Numbered from the stretch's first letter, positions 24,166 through 37,059 are shown. The stretch: DNA of 64,000 bases from Hedera helix (GCA_947179155.2 OX359278.1:27340297-27404296), one strand, 5' to 3'. Made by a program: numbers and translations. The notes: generated by a model not told the origin, from the letters alone.

Positions 24166-26066
24166 CTTCTAGATATCTTTCGTGTCATTGGGAACTAACA
24201 TAAGTCATAGAAACCACATAAATAACTTTCACAACTTGAGTTACAACTTACTAACCTAAACATTGAACTAGGGTTTTTACTTGAAACACAATCATCTTCA
24301 TCTCTCTTCCATATTTTTACATACTAACCATATCAAAACACTTATCATTCATCTTTGACCATAGATCTTCATATATAGTCTATATCTAACATCATAGAAC
24401 TTATCAAAATAGGTTTTAAAACATAAAACACATATTGTACATAAAACTAACTTTTTAACCATAAAAATCATATACATATATATAGATCGCATAGATTGCA
24501 TATATTCACATATACTCCATCATGAACTACCCTTATATCTTCGGATCTCACTATAGATCCCCTTCCCAAAGGAAACTCCCACAACCAAACAAGGTAAATA
24601 ACATACAATAAAATACAACAAAATAGATCTAAAGGTTAAAGAACTTTTCAACCTTCTAGGTTTCTTAGATGATCTTTTTTTGCTAAATCTCCTCCTTCAT
24701 TTTGAATGAACCACTAGAATACTAGCTTACACTTACTAAAACTCCAAGCATTTCACACAAACTCTCAAGAACTCTCAAGCTTCTTTCTCTTTTCTCTCTA
24801 GAAAACTCTTTTTCTACAACTTGAAAAAACTAACAAATGAACAACAAACTTTTCCTGACTTGGTGAGGGTTCTATTTATAGAGCTTTATAATCTTGCTTA
24901 ACAACTACTAATCATCTAACATTGGTTGATTAAAACCCTAAATACACTTACTATTTGATGGATTGAATACGTGATTGACTAGTTGATTGAAAGGTGAATG
25001 ACTAGGATTGGTGAACCACTCTTGTCCTTCCAAAAATGCAAGCAAGCAAGCTTCAAATCCCAAATGGGTCCCATCCCCCTAGATTTCGGCCCTAACCCCA
25101 TTTTTTTTTCTCCAATTTAGCTTTATTTTTTTTACATATATATTTATAAATATACTAGTATTCATATACACCAATATATACATACACATTACCAATATAT
25201 TTCACCATTTGGGCTCCACTATGGACTCTTTATTTAATTCTAGTTGGACTTCTATTTTACTTTGGTTGGGCTCGATACTTTAATTCTCATTAGGTTACTA
25301 GTTCATTCATTTAATTTACCAATATAGGCTCCCAACAATTTAAATCAATTGGGCTAACTTATGATACTTGAAATAAAAATAAGTATTGGGCTAGTGTATA
25401 ACATTAACACTTGGACTAGTTTAATTAATTTAAACTCACCATATATTTCATACATGGTTCATTCATTAAATCATATAAAGGTACCACATCAGGCTCATTA
25501 TTTAATTTACACTTGGACTACCCATTTAATAATATTGAGTTAATTACATAATCAATTAGACATTTACTTAAAAATTAATTGGGCTATTAGATTGAGTTAG
25601 ATTATAAAACACTTACTATTTCTGGGGCTTGTTTATTAAACCCTAACACACATACATATAAATATTTCAACTTGATTACTTGGCTTAATAATCTACCATA
25701 TCTTTTCGACTTGGGTTTATAAAATAATCACCCACAATACCAGTGCATATTCCCACATTGAGTTAACTTTAATAATTTATTTATTTCTTTTCTTTATTAA
25801 TCATCCAAGTAATTAACTTGGTGATTGTTAATCTTCTTATTTGTCATTCAAGACCAACCTTCAAGCTTTGTGATTTTCATCACATAAGCTTATTTTGCAT
25901 TTCATTTTCATCTTTAGTTAATTCAAGTAAATTAAATTAACTGACTCACTAATTTTCATCGCATAACATATCCACGTGCGTAACATAACTTTACACATCA
26001 TATTCCATAATGAATATAATTAAATAATAGGAAAAAATTAGGTTCGTAATTTTTTCGGTTATTACA
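23979..26066 (-). mobile_element. Degraded LTR E, right part
   Basis: It ends ...CGGTTATTACA at 26066, so in minus sense it starts TGTAATAACCG. A minus-strand TATAAATAGA at 24880-24871 supports that sense. The layout parallels the LTR at 58410-61740. It is interrupted by LTR A, with the left portion before 21059. Its right end abuts the open frame of the Athila-like gene, so it inserted into, or recombined next to, that gene. No matching duplication was found because the left end is lost. Confidence 0.55.
24135..24164. repeat. Run of 30 cytosines
   Basis: An uninterrupted C30 lies within degraded LTR E. Long poly-C/poly-G is rare in plant genomes. It could form G-quadruplex structure on the minus strand, or it could be an assembly or slippage artefact. 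Confidence 0.95.
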
Positions 26067-27023
26067 CTTTTGCCAAACAACCCGAGCTTGCAGTAGTAAA
26101 CATTGTGCGTGAATTCTATGCGAATGTAAAGGAGAATGATAATGTGGTTAAAATTCGAGGCACGGTTGTCAATTTTGGCGCAGAGCACATTAATGATTAT
26201 TACAACCTTGTCAACCTGGAAGAAAAGAACCAATATACCACCTACAAAATGATAAACCTTAATCTGAATGAGGTAATTAGAGGATTGTGCCAGTCAGATG
26301 TTGAGTGGACTCTCAAAGACGGGGTGTCAGGGCTCTTCTCACATCAATATTTAAGCAGATATGGCAAGGCTTCGTACTATTTCATATGTGCCAAGCTCTT
26401 GCCCACTACACATATGAGCGATGTGATTCAATCAAGAGTCCTGTTGCTTTATTGTTTGACCCAAGGCAAAAGTATAAATGTGGGGAAAGTCATTCTTAGT
26501 TCCGTAAAGCACACACTTCATCAGGGTTCGCCTGGTGGTCTACCACATCCTTTTCTTATTTGCGGACTATGCGCGCATGCTAGTGTGGAATGGTCAGACG
26601 ATGAGCCTCTACAACAGCCCAAGATTCCAATTGACTCTCGGCTGATCAGTCACTATAACCAGTGGGATGACGCTCCAGCCAATCCGAGCGGAGTCGGGTT
26701 TGTTTTGGAGGCTCAGTCTCCAGATAGTGAGGAGCTCTTTGTGGATGAGCAGGAGGACGTCGAAGTAAACCAGCCATCATTAGAGTTCTTATCTACAGAG
26801 ATGCGATAGTTGAGAAGGGAATCCCGCCACAATTCTCATTAAATTAACTATGTAGCTCAACAGGTCAACTCAATGATGCAGTTCAATGCTAGTTTTACAA
26901 AGATTTTGGCTGAGATGTTTACACGTATGGGGCTAAACACAGGCCCAAACCCACTGCAGTTTTCAAACCCTCTAATGATTTCAGATTACCCTCTAGATTC
27001 CATTGACGAAGAGGCAGATGCAT
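26067..27023 (+). pseudogene. Athila-like accessory ORF (putative plant transposon protein domain), truncated
   Basis: An open frame runs in from the LTR E boundary at 26067, continues to a stop at 26807-26809, and remains readable past two stops to about 27023. Visible signatures are VVNIVREFYAN near the start, then CAKLLPTTHMSDV and GKSINVGKVI, then an acidic tail (DSEELFVDEQEDVE). These match the putative plant transposon protein domain found in the extra ORF of Athila/Tat-type Ty3/Gypsy elements, a recognition made from memory. The start is missing because LTR E abuts the frame. The apparent start at 26105 is a GTG inside the domain, not a real start. Downstream sequence fits the 3' region of the same element. 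It is a TE fragment and unlikely to be a host gene. Confidence 0.7.
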
Positions 27024-27523
27024 GATCATTTTTAAGGGAGTCCTCTATTTTAAATTTCTTTATCTATTCAATGAGCGCATTGCAATATTAAAGTTTGGGG
27101 GATTTTGATGTTATTTTAACTATTTATCTAATTTTGTTTTTAGTAGTACCTGAGTAGTTTTGTCATATTTTATGTTTATAGATGCTTAGACTAGCATGCT
27201 TATTATAGATTATTATTAGTAGTACATCCAAACTTGAGTTGTGAGTCTTATTTTGTTAAATAGCAGATGATATGAATTGTATTGTCTGCTTGCCTATCAA
27301 GTAAAATCAATTAGCATGCTTAGTCTTTATTTTAGCAATTGACTTGAGTTAACGATACTTATGATTCTGTTATTTCTTCATGCATGATCCCATCTGTTGG
27401 TTAATTTTTGTTTAGAGTATTGGCATGGTTTTTGCTTGTGGGATAAGCTTGAAAAATGCTAATTGACCTATATGAGCATCTTTTGCGCTCAATCTAGGCT
27501 TGTATATAAGTTTGGGAGGATCT

Positions 27524-27526
<3 letters not shown>

Positions 27527-27576
<50 letters not shown>
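27527..27576. repeat. (AT)25 microsatellite
   Basis: An uninterrupted AT dinucleotide run within the 3' region of the Athila-like element. Confidence 0.95.
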
Positions 27577-27578
<2 letters not shown>

Positions 27579-28203
27579 AATAATAATAAGAGTTTGGCTA
27601 GTCTAATTTTGTGGCCTTTGCTACTCAAGTTATTAAATCCGTAGGGGTGTCTTTCCACCTAGCACCCTAAAGCCGACTAGTTTGGGAGTCACTGATCAAA
27701 AGCTCAGTACATGGGTAGCTCTGAATAGCCTAATAGAATTAGACATTGCACAGTCAAGTTTGTAAGTTGAGGTGAGACAGAGCGTAAAACGCACTCACCT
27801 GTGTATATAAAAAATATATAATAATAAGTTTAGCTTTTCATGTTTAAATCCATGAGATCTTGTTCTTATATTTTTGCTTTAATTAGTTTTGTTTGATGTG
27901 ATAAGTGAGTTAAAGTGAAATCACTCATGACAGTCAATCATATAAGTTCATATAAATTCTGACAAATTTTAAACAGTGGGTTTCACACATACCACACATG
28001 AACTGGATCGTGAGCAGTCGCAAGCTTAGAGAGTTTGTTGAAATTTTAGACTTTGTTCTACTTTGAGGTTTGTCTTGTTTGTTGCATTTAATATTTGAGG
28101 CTATGATTCAAATTTATGTTTGGATTAGTATGTTGTTACGGGGTCGTTAATAACAATTAGCTGGTCTATGTCTTATTGTTTTGCTTGAGGATAAACAAAT
28201 ACT

Positions 28204-28219
28204 CAAGTTTGGGGGTATT
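28204..28219 (+). other. Polypurine-like tract before the Athila-like 3' LTR
   Basis: CAAGTTTGGGGGTATT immediately precedes TGATTAGTGG. A G-rich tract directly before a TG-starting LTR is the expected plus-strand priming site. Confidence 0.65.
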
Positions 28220-29419
28220 TGATTAGTGGATTTTTTATCTATGAATTTGTACTTCTTGCTTAATGATTTGTGAGTTTTTGGGAGTTATTTTTGTTGCTTT
28301 AAGTGGTTTTTATGGTTCCTAATGATTTATTCTTACTTTGCAGAGTTTTTGGACTTAAAGGGTAAAATTATAATATCCAGGTAGCACCACCACCACAACG
28401 GTGCCTACCACCGCCGCAGTGGTTGACCCCTACTGTTTTTCAGTCGGGATTTATTTATAAAACAAGAGCTGCTACATGACCTAGAAGTATCATTTTATTC
28501 TCTAGAGCAACTTTTTTTTTCAGTTTTTCAAGTCTATAAAGCATCTTTGATTGGTTTTGAGCTCAAAAGTAAGGATATTCTTCTAGCTTGGATTGCTTCA
28601 TAGCAAAAGGAGTTTATTGCATGAAACTGTCTTCACAAGAAGTTTCACGTATATATTTTGTCTTCATTTTATGTAATCTAAGAATGATGAACATATTGTT
28701 AATGGTTTTTATTCATTTAGTTATGAACTAACTTTCTTTCTAAGATCATTATGGAGCTCTATACTTAGTTTTAGTTGAATATATCTCCTTTTAATGTGTG
28801 TTGAGTAAAAATAAATGGTATCATGTTTTATGTTTCATGTATGGATTATTTACCTTGTAAGTAATATGGTGTTGTTTATGATATTGAAAAATGAATTAAA
28901 TAGTTTTACCTAAAACATGATAGCACTTGTAGAATCCTTTATCTTCAAATGAAGTACCTAACTTGTATCTCAGATAAGAATATATTGTGGTATCCTATGT
29001 AGCCTTGTTGAGAATCTATTTATATTGTCGTATTACTTAATTAGTATCACATAGGAATATAGTGATTTAGTTAGTAGGGTGTGAATCATTTAACTATCGA
29101 AAAAGATTTTTGGTTGTTTTTATTCTCAGGCTATCATTCATTTGATCTATTAATTAAAAGGAGGGGTGTGAAGTTTTAACAAGGTATTGGGTGAAGTTAT
29201 GGCCTTAGCTTGTCTAAAACTGATATTAGTTGTTGTATTTTATTTATTTTGGTAATTTACTCAAAATCATATTCACCTCCTTTAATCATTGTTTAAATAT
29301 AATTATATTGATATAAGTTTAATATTTGAAAATTGTTAGTATTAACTCTTTGTGGGATCGGCATAAAAGTACTTTACACTACTTGTGGGTCGTGTATACT
29401 TACGCGCTAATATTAATCA
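28220..29419 (+). mobile_element. 3' LTR of the Athila-like element
   Basis: It starts TGATTAGTGG and ends with CA at 29419 (TATTAATCA), about 1.2 kb. It contains a TATAAAA at about 28456 and near its end the phrase tgtgggatcgg...acttgtgggtcgtgtatactta, which parallels the end of the solo LTR at 34433-35926. With the ORF upstream it forms the surviving 3' part of one plus-strand element. A target duplication cannot be tested because the left end is lost. Confidence 0.65.
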
Positions 29420-30702
29420 TGAAAACGACTATCATGCACTGTGTACGATAACGTGTTATAAATCTTTGACATTAAAGTTATTGCTATTTATTTTGGCATA
29501 ACTTGTGAAATGGACATTTATTTGTGAAGTATTGAATTGCTATAATTCTTTAGTTAAACCAAGTTGTCTTGGTGTGACCTCTACATGTGAAACAATTTGA
29601 ATTGAACAAAAATATAAACATTGTTCATGATTAGTCCAGTATAAGTTATGCATAACATAGGATGTTGTTAGGTTGATCCCCTATATGATATCCATTGATA
29701 GTCTCAGAGTCAAAAGACAGATGGACATTAGTTCTTGGTGTAATTACCACTGAGTTTTGCTAAGTTAAAACAATTATAACATTTTTTGTTGAGATATAAA
29801 TCTTTTAAATCCATATCAATGTGAGTTCACTTGTATGCTATGTAATTAAACTTGTTGAGCTTTTGTATGCTCACCCTTACGAATAAAACTTATTTATAGA
29901 CAAACCCGAAATAAAACTTTTGTATGCTCACCCTTACAAAATATGTATACATAGATTACACTTTTAAAATCATGAATTGGTTTCATGTTTTAAACAAAAT
30001 CCTCTTTGAGACATTTAATCAAATACCTTACATGCATGTTTTGAAAACTTATGCTTTTCCTATATTCTAGTACAAAGATATATACTTCATATATTACTTC
30101 CATCCTTATATCATCTGAACCCTTCATGGTTCCATAAATCATTCTCCTACAACAAATTTCATACAATAACTAGAAATTAATAACAATACTAATAATTACT
30201 TTTAAACTAAGAGTTGAAGCACTACTATACCTCCAAATGGAAGTTTGATTAATTGAAACTCCTTGTTTAATTTGGGGTATGGCTGATCTTAACTCCTCTT
30301 TTTATATAATTTGTTGCAGAGCTTCCTCAATTTCAGCTTACACACAAGTTTCTTGCTATGTTTTCTCAATTTTTGGTGAGATTTAGAAGCTTTGGTGAAA
30401 TTTTATGAAAAAAGCTCATTAACTCTTGCCTTGTATTTAGGACTTAGAGAGAATGAACCGAAATGTTGTTAAGGAAAAGAAATGTTATCCAAAAAAAATT
30501 CTTGAAAACTTCCACTATCTAGTTAACCTGCATTGTCACTACATTAGAATGGCTAGGTGTCAAGTTACTAGCACCTAAGCTTCACACCTTGCTATTCCAC
30601 TCACAAATAAAAATAATCAGTATCTATGCTCCCAAAAAAAAAAAAAAGTTTAGTAGTACAACTTTTCATGAATATGTTCATATATACATTACATATGCCT
30701 AA

Positions 30703-30743
<41 letters not shown>

Positions 30744-31699
30744 ATACACCAATATGTATTATTAACATCATTTTGTAATCTTATATATATAATTAAATAC
30801 ATATAAAAATTCTTCCATTCAAAAATAGAATTATCCAAATTTAAACACTTTTAGTGTAACGGATCACTAATTTAAAATAATTAATATTTACCTCATTAAT
30901 TATTTTAAATAACTCATTTAAGTTATACAATTTATTTTGTACAATCAATTTAATTTATTCCCTCCTTCCATAAATTATTTCCAAATAATTTATTTAAACT
31001 TTAAATATATTAATCTAATATATTTAACCATAAATTAAATATTAATTTAATTTTCTAACTTGACACCAACATTTATACAAATAATACATATTGGTTTCTC
31101 ATTTCATATTTAATTATAATTATTTGGCGTAATATCATTATTAAGCCATTATTGGTGTTACATTCAATTATTGTATCGTAGCACAATTATCAACATTAAT
31201 TAAATAAACTCCTTTATTTAATAAATTAGAAATAACACACTAATCCATTAATTAATTTAAATAATTTATTTAAATTATACAATTTATATTGTATAATTTA
31301 ATTTTCTTCATTCCTTCCATAAATTATTTTCAAACAATTGATTTATATATTCAATATATAAATTTATTATATTTAGTCATTATATATATATATATATTAT
31401 CAAACCTCATTTGATATTTAATTCACGTCCATTTGTCATAATATTATATATTAAGCCATTACATCAATTATATGTAATATATTATAATAATGAGTTTAAT
31501 TAGCATCCTCAATTTTATTAAAATAAAATACATACATTAATGCACTTATTTTATTTAAGGAAATTAATTACATCGTTTATAAAATTTAATGCATAATAAT
31601 TTAATTCGTTGCCACACAAGACATAATATTTAAATTATATTATTTCATAATATAATTTCAACGTAATCCCAATTAATAAATATTAATTAATTAATTTTC
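29420..31699. mobile_element. Unresolved LTR-derived fragments, AT-rich
   Basis: No coding frame. Around 29600-29960 there are phrases shared with the LTRs at 32241 and 58410, such as ttatgcataacata and two gtatgctcacccttac boxes. Around 30100-30500 the sequence looks like a promoter/leader region of another LTR. From 30780 to 31700 it is very AT-rich with taatttaaataatttat phrases. I could not define element ends. Confidence 0.4.
30706..30739. repeat. (AT)17 microsatellite
   Basis: An uninterrupted AT run in AT-rich LTR-derived sequence. Confidence 0.9.
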
Positions 31700-32240
31700 G
31701 TCGTGTCCAAACATCATTTCGTAGTTCATTCCCCACGCATAGGATTACTTATCATTTGTTTAGCTTTCTACTTTTGCTTAGTCTCTGCATAGATATGCAT
31801 ATGTGAGAATTATAGTCAGTATCTAATACCCAAGTAGAACTGTTATAAAATTTTTTATTTCATTATGAACAAATCTATATTTACAGTAAAAGTTTCACCA
31901 AGCTTCTTCTACTTAGTCATTGCAAGATACTCTTTGTAGTTCCTCTTCCAGTGCCCTAATTCATTGCAATGAAAGCAAACTCCTTTACCTTCGGGATCAC
32001 TTTTATTTATGTAATTTGTTTAGTGCATTTCATTTGCCTTCTATTTTTTATGGCTCCTCAGAAACACCTTTGACCATCTTTCTCCACTTAGAAAATTCAT
32101 CTACCAGTAAGACTTTGTCTTTCATGAAAGAAAAATGACTCTCAACAGTCTTCAACAAGTTAAGCAAAACAGGTAAACTGACGTCTAGCTTATTAATGTT
32201 GAAGTTCACAATAATTTATGAAAAGGAGTCAGTGAGTAAC
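31700..32240 (-). pseudogene. Copia gag-protease pseudogene
   Basis: On the minus strand a broken frame shows NKLDVSLPVLLNLLKTVES, the C-terminal Gag region of Ty1/Copia elements. A nucleocapsid zinc knuckle CFHCNELGHWKRNYKEY follows (about 31930-31981), then the start of the protease, STWVLDTDYNSHICISMQ (about 31790-31845). In-frame stops and shifts separate these blocks. The fourth knuckle ligand is Tyr rather than Cys, and the Asp-Thr-Gly protease triad reads Asp-Thr-Asp, so the proteins could not work. Everything upstream of the gag C-terminal part is missing because LTR C begins at 32241, directly inside the frame. No integrase or RT is attached. Confidence 0.85.
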
Positions 32241-34067
32241 TGTAATGATCCGGAATTCTATAACTTTTATAATATGATCATTAATTATTAATAAATAAGA
32301 TTAATGTGATCTAATCGATTTGTCATCTGATGATTAATATATGTTAATGAATTGTAAAAGAAAAATATTTTCCCAAAAAAATAAAACGAAAAACACTGTT
32401 CACATATAAAGCGTTTTTCTTTCTTTCAAATTTTCACATTCACGAATAATGTTTATTTTGTATTCAATAACGTATTTACTATTCAAAAATACAATAATCA
32501 AAAATTGATTAAATCCTAATTAAGTGGATTAGGATGTAATTAGGAACTAAAAACCCTAATTGATCCAATTGGATTAATGACCTAGTTAAGTTAACTAAAA
32601 ACCCTAACTAGGAAACCAAGAACCCTAACTACGTTCCAAAAATCTAACTAAGTTAGTGAAATGAATTATAGAGATTAATTAGGCCCAAATCAATTGCATG
32701 ATTATTGTTAGGGCTAAATATGGTGAAATTAAACTAGTAGCCCAATTGAATGTGTAATGGTTGGCCCAACTTAATTAATTAGGAGTTCAATCAATGAATG
32801 TTAATCAAGCCCAATGAATTAATTAATTCTAGCCCAAAACCCTTGCCTAAATGTGAGAAGGATGATGTGTTGGTGTTTATGTATATATGTAAATTGATAT
32901 GTATTTACATAACCACATTTAGGAAATTAAAGAAAAGGAAAAGTGAGGGGAAAGTTGGGGCTTATGGGGCCCCAATTTCGGCAACCTTGGGTGACTTAAA
33001 AGGAGCTTAGATAGCTTCCCTTGGAAGCCTTGTGAGCTTAGGAAAAAGCAAAGAAAAAATGGTGCACTTGTGTAAGTGTGTAAGAAAGTTAGGATGGGCT
33101 AGTGAAAGGAGTTGGTGGAATATATTACATATACATTATGTAAGTATTCTACTAGCTAAATTAGATAGATAGATAGAGAACACTCATTTCATTAATCATT
33201 TTATTTCTAAATGTTGAAAGAATAGCTAGAGAGCAAAAGTGAGAAGATAAAGAGAAAAGAAATGAGATCACCAAGAGAGAAAGAAAAAGTTAGCAAGGAA
33301 TATCAAGGTGGATCATCCATTGTTAGTGAGCTACCTAGTATAAAGAAAGAAAGTTCACGAAAGGTTTAAAAGTTTCATAAACCTAATTTTTAGTTAACTA
33401 CAATTTATGTTAGTATTTACTTGTAAATATTATTGTGGGAGATTTTATGTGTTTATGGTGGATCATGATGGATCCAAGATATAAGGATGGTGGTTTGTAA
33501 TGTTGGTTTATGTGTTTATATGTTAGATTTCAAGTATTGTTTTCAAAATAAAAGAAATCACAAGTTTTGGTGTTTTCAAAACCCTAGTTTCGATAATGTT
33601 ATTTTCTCAAGGAAAAACCTAAATTGATGGCATATATTGGAGATCTATGGATGTATTTCATAGATCTACAAGATATGTACATCATCCATTTTGATATGTG
33701 AGAAAAAGAAGCATAATGAGTTCATAAAGTTTGTGTATGAACAATGAAATGTTTTGGGTGAAAACTCTAGATAAATAAATATGTGTTTTAAGCTTTGATC
33801 ATCAAGGTTCGATCTAGTGGTTAATCTTGATGCAAATATGTGGTTATTTGATTTTAGACTCATATGATTAACTTATGTTAATCGGATAAAGAAATGAGTT
33901 TTAAACGGATTGTAATGATCGGTAAAACGCAAAAATATGTTTTCAAAAAATTAAACGAAATATAACCTTAAGGGTTAATTGTAATGTTTGAAAAGTGTAA
34001 AGTGTTAAAAATGATAAAATATAATCAGATGTGACTAAGTGTAGAAAAATAAATTGAAAAATTTGCA

Positions 34068-34350
34068 GCCAATATGGTGCGGCAGTGCAATTATAGGCTA
34101 AAAACTTGGCACGACAATACCATTCCCCAGAGTTTATGAAACCAACTCTTAGCCAATGTGGCGCGGCAGCCTCGTACCAATATTTTTGAAACTAAAAATA
34201 ATAATATAAAAAGTATGTTAGCCAGTATGGCATGACAGTGCCGGTTCCAAGAGAAAACCTGGCGCGGCAGCGTCGTACCAATTTTTTAATAAATAAAAAT
34301 AAATTTAATAATAATTAAGTCAGCCGTCGCGGCGCGGCAATGCCGGGTCG
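34068..34350 (+). repeat. Cluster of ggcgcggcagtgcc-like motifs in LTR C
   Basis: About six degenerate copies of a box like tggcgcggcagtgccg occur near 34077, 34108, 34158, 34228, 34259 and 34330, in otherwise AT-rich sequence, often preceded by tagcca. Related single boxes appear at about 59690 (minus strand) and 20890-20935 in the sister LTRs. Confidence 0.7.
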
Positions 34351-34432
34351 AGTTAGCCCAAGTTAGGTCGGGTTATGTCGGATCAATTGGGTCGGACAAG
34401 TCAGTTCAACCGAGTCGATTAGGTCGGGTTAA

Positions 34433-35926
34433 TGATAATGATATTTTATACCTAATTATTATATATTTTTAGGCTTAATTATTTGTGAATTTTTAAGTAT
34501 TTTAATTTATTTTAGGTAATATATTTAAATTTATATGTTTTTATTATTTTTAGTATTTTTATATTATTTTTATTTATTTTATAGGAAAAATTGGAATTTC
34601 AACAAAAGTTAGTAGCAATTCAGTAATTTTAGGAGCTTGGATGGCAATATTGTAATTAAATGGAAGTTGACAAGTCGGGCGCGATGCGCGCATGGGCGTG
34701 GAACTCAATGTCACAGGGAGGAATGACGTCGTCTGGTTCATGGAGCAGTTCAGCAGGGAGCGCACAATACGCGTGTGGCATTCAGAAGGAACTGGGCGTC
34801 TAAACAGCAACGTTTTGTCCAAAGAAGGAAAGCAACAAGCGGCGCCATGTGCACTGCAGCGTGTTGATCGGGTCAAAGGTGGCCAGGGCTTTGTTTGGCT
34901 ACACAGAATTGCTGAAAACGAGATTAATTTTAGATTTTTGATTCTAAATTGGATTTTAATTTCATATTTGCTTAGGGTTATTAATGCACTCGTATAAATA
35001 CACTATGTGACTCTTATTAACATATATTAGCATAGAATTAGAATAGATTAGATTAATTTTAGTAATTTATAAGCAAATATTCAACGCAAAGGATTCGAGA
35101 ATTAAAGACAGAGCTTGAAAATTGGAAACTGTTATTCGAGTGACACGAATATCAAAACACAGATTTAATTTTTTTTCTTATAATTTTGTGGTTAATTAAT
35201 TATTTAGTTATGGGCTAATTTATTATTGAGATTACAATTGAACTCAATGTATAGTTTAAATTAATTTAATTTTTTTTTAATTATTGATGATTGTATATGG
35301 ATTGTTTATCATATTTTATGCACTCATGTATAATTATTTACGCAATAATTAATGAGATAATCTATATGAAATCAAAAGTGAAGTATAAGTTTAGATTCAG
35401 ATATAATAACATGTGAATTTGTTTATTCTTTTTAGAAAAAGTATCATGATAGTGTATGAGATGAATATATCTATATGTCACATGTAACTTTATTGGGAGT
35501 TTATACTTAATGAATCTATTTTAAGTGTTTTTCATGAATATAGCAACATAACTAAAATAGGTCTTTTATTAATTTTTAAAAAGGTTAATAAATAATTAAG
35601 TATTTTCAGTTAACAATTAAACATAACTAATTAATTAAAAAGAGAGTGAAGAGATTTAAATGAAGTATTGGAGAAAATTATAATCTTAAGTATTTTTTTT
35701 TTAATCTAATTTAATCATTTTTATTAGTTTAATTTAGTTAGTAATTTTAATTAGTTTTATTTATCAATTTATTGCAATTGTTTAAATAAAGTTAATTTGA
35801 TATAAAATTAGTGTTTGGTAATAATTATTTTTAATTCCTTGCGGGTTCGACACTCGACTTAATCATTTTATTACTTGTGGACCGCATATACTTGCGTATA
35901 AATTCTTATTTTAAATTAGCCAAACA
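34433..35926 (+). mobile_element. Nested solo LTR (Athila/Tat-like), perfect TSD GTTAA
   Basis: It starts TGATAATGATATTTT and ends TTAGCCAAACA, flanked by GTTAA at 34428-34432 and 35927-35931. At 1494 bp it has no interior, so it is a solo LTR. TATAAATAC at 34993-35001 supports plus sense. Its end (gcgggttcgacactcg...ccgcatatacttgcg) parallels the 3' LTR at 28220-29419. A GC-rich segment (34670-34910) contains frames on both strands that I regard as non-coding. Confidence 0.92.
34993..35001 (+). promoter_or_regulatory. TATA box of nested solo LTR
   Basis: TATAAATAC preceded by cactcg lies about 560 bp into the LTR, at the likely U3/R boundary. It agrees with plus sense. Activity is unknown. 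Confidence 0.5.
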
Positions 35927-36366
35927 GTTAATCGGGTCGGTTCGGACCGGGTCGGGTTGTCAAGATAAAAATTTAATACTTTCGAAACTCAGATAAAATA
36001 TGTAAGAGTTTTAAAGTGTCTGAACTATGAAAGGACATACAGATATGATTATGTGATTAGGTTAAATAAAGTGTCTGAATTGGTAAAAGATGTATAAAAG
36101 TGTTTATGTGATTAGTTAAACCGATATGTGGGTCCATACTTGACTAATTAGTAGATGACTTATTAAATGTAGGACAAATAGAGGACAATAATAATCTATT
36201 AGCTTTAATCGACGAAAGAGGCAAATATTCTAACCAGACTTGTTCTAAATTCATACTTTATAAATGAATGTTATGTTTGCACGAAAGTGTTTTCAAAAAG
36301 ATCATTCAATTATTGAACTGTTTTGAAGATTTAAAGTTCATTTTACATGAGCTGTTTTACTATGTG

Positions 36367-36394
36367 AATCTATGCCAATTGTTTCGGCTAGACA
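36367..36394 (-). repeat. Single copy of the shared 28-bp-type motif in LTR C
   Basis: The minus strand reads gtctagccgaaacaattggc followed by atagat, matching the LARD internal motif and the copies at 19902 and 59198. In LTR sense orientation it faces the same way as in the other elements. Confidence 0.75.
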
Positions 36395-37059
36395 TTAAGA
36401 TATGATTATTGAATTCATAATGATTCCTTAAAAGCTAATCCAATCCAAATTGTTTGGTGAGAAATCATGTGTTAAAAGCTAAGAACGAACAACCATAATA
36501 GTAGGGATAACTAAAAGCTAAATAATCAAACTTTATGATTTCGATTAACACTTATAATTAGATGGTTATGTTGTGCACAATATATGATACGATAGACTGA
36601 TCCTCTAAAGTATACATCTAGAGTAACTTGGTCTCATAACCTAACCAGAGCTAACAATCTATGTGATTGTTAATGTCTATCAAGAGTTCTTGATCCTATG
36701 ACCATTCAGGATGAAAGTTAATGATTTTTAAAATTAAAGAAATATCATTTTTATTATTCAAACCTCTTTGCAATTATTGAAGTTTATTCAAAAAATATTT
36801 TTACCCATGAGATATTATGTTCTTAAACTATTTTATACTTGTTGAGTGACTTAAATGCTCACCCTTGGTTTAAACATAATATTTCATCCAAACCAGAGAA
36901 GGTCAGTAGATCTGGTAAAAATAAAGGAAAAGTAATTGAGTAGCTGTTGTTTTATTTATGTTATGTAATAATGTGTAATATACTTCATATTAATATATTT
37001 TTTGTAATTCGTAAAGGTTAGAGTACCCTGAGACTAGATGTATGCTTTTGTATAAGGAT

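Larger units (their letters stand above)
27024..28219 (+). mobile_element. 3' non-coding region of the Athila-like element
   Basis: Sequence between the ORF and the 3' LTR with no coding frame. It holds a GTTTGGGGGATTTTG tract at about 27098, an (AT)25 microsatellite (27527-27576) and a ggggtgtctttccacctagc segment typical of Athila-type 3' regions as I remember them. It ends in a polypurine-like tract, CAAGTTTGGGGGTATT, just before the LTR. Confidence 0.6.

Noticed and set aside
26105..26809. 234-aa frame as a host gene
   Set aside because: It starts with an internal GTG, is continuous with upstream sequence at an LTR junction, and carries the plant transposon domain wording with an Athila-like 3' region downstream.
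31920..32138. 72-aa plus-strand frame
   Set aside because: Antisense to Copia gag, whose zinc-knuckle wording on the minus strand is decisive.
34574..34997. 100-101-aa frames on both strands
   Set aside because: They lie in the GC-rich middle of a solo LTR with no recognisable domain.
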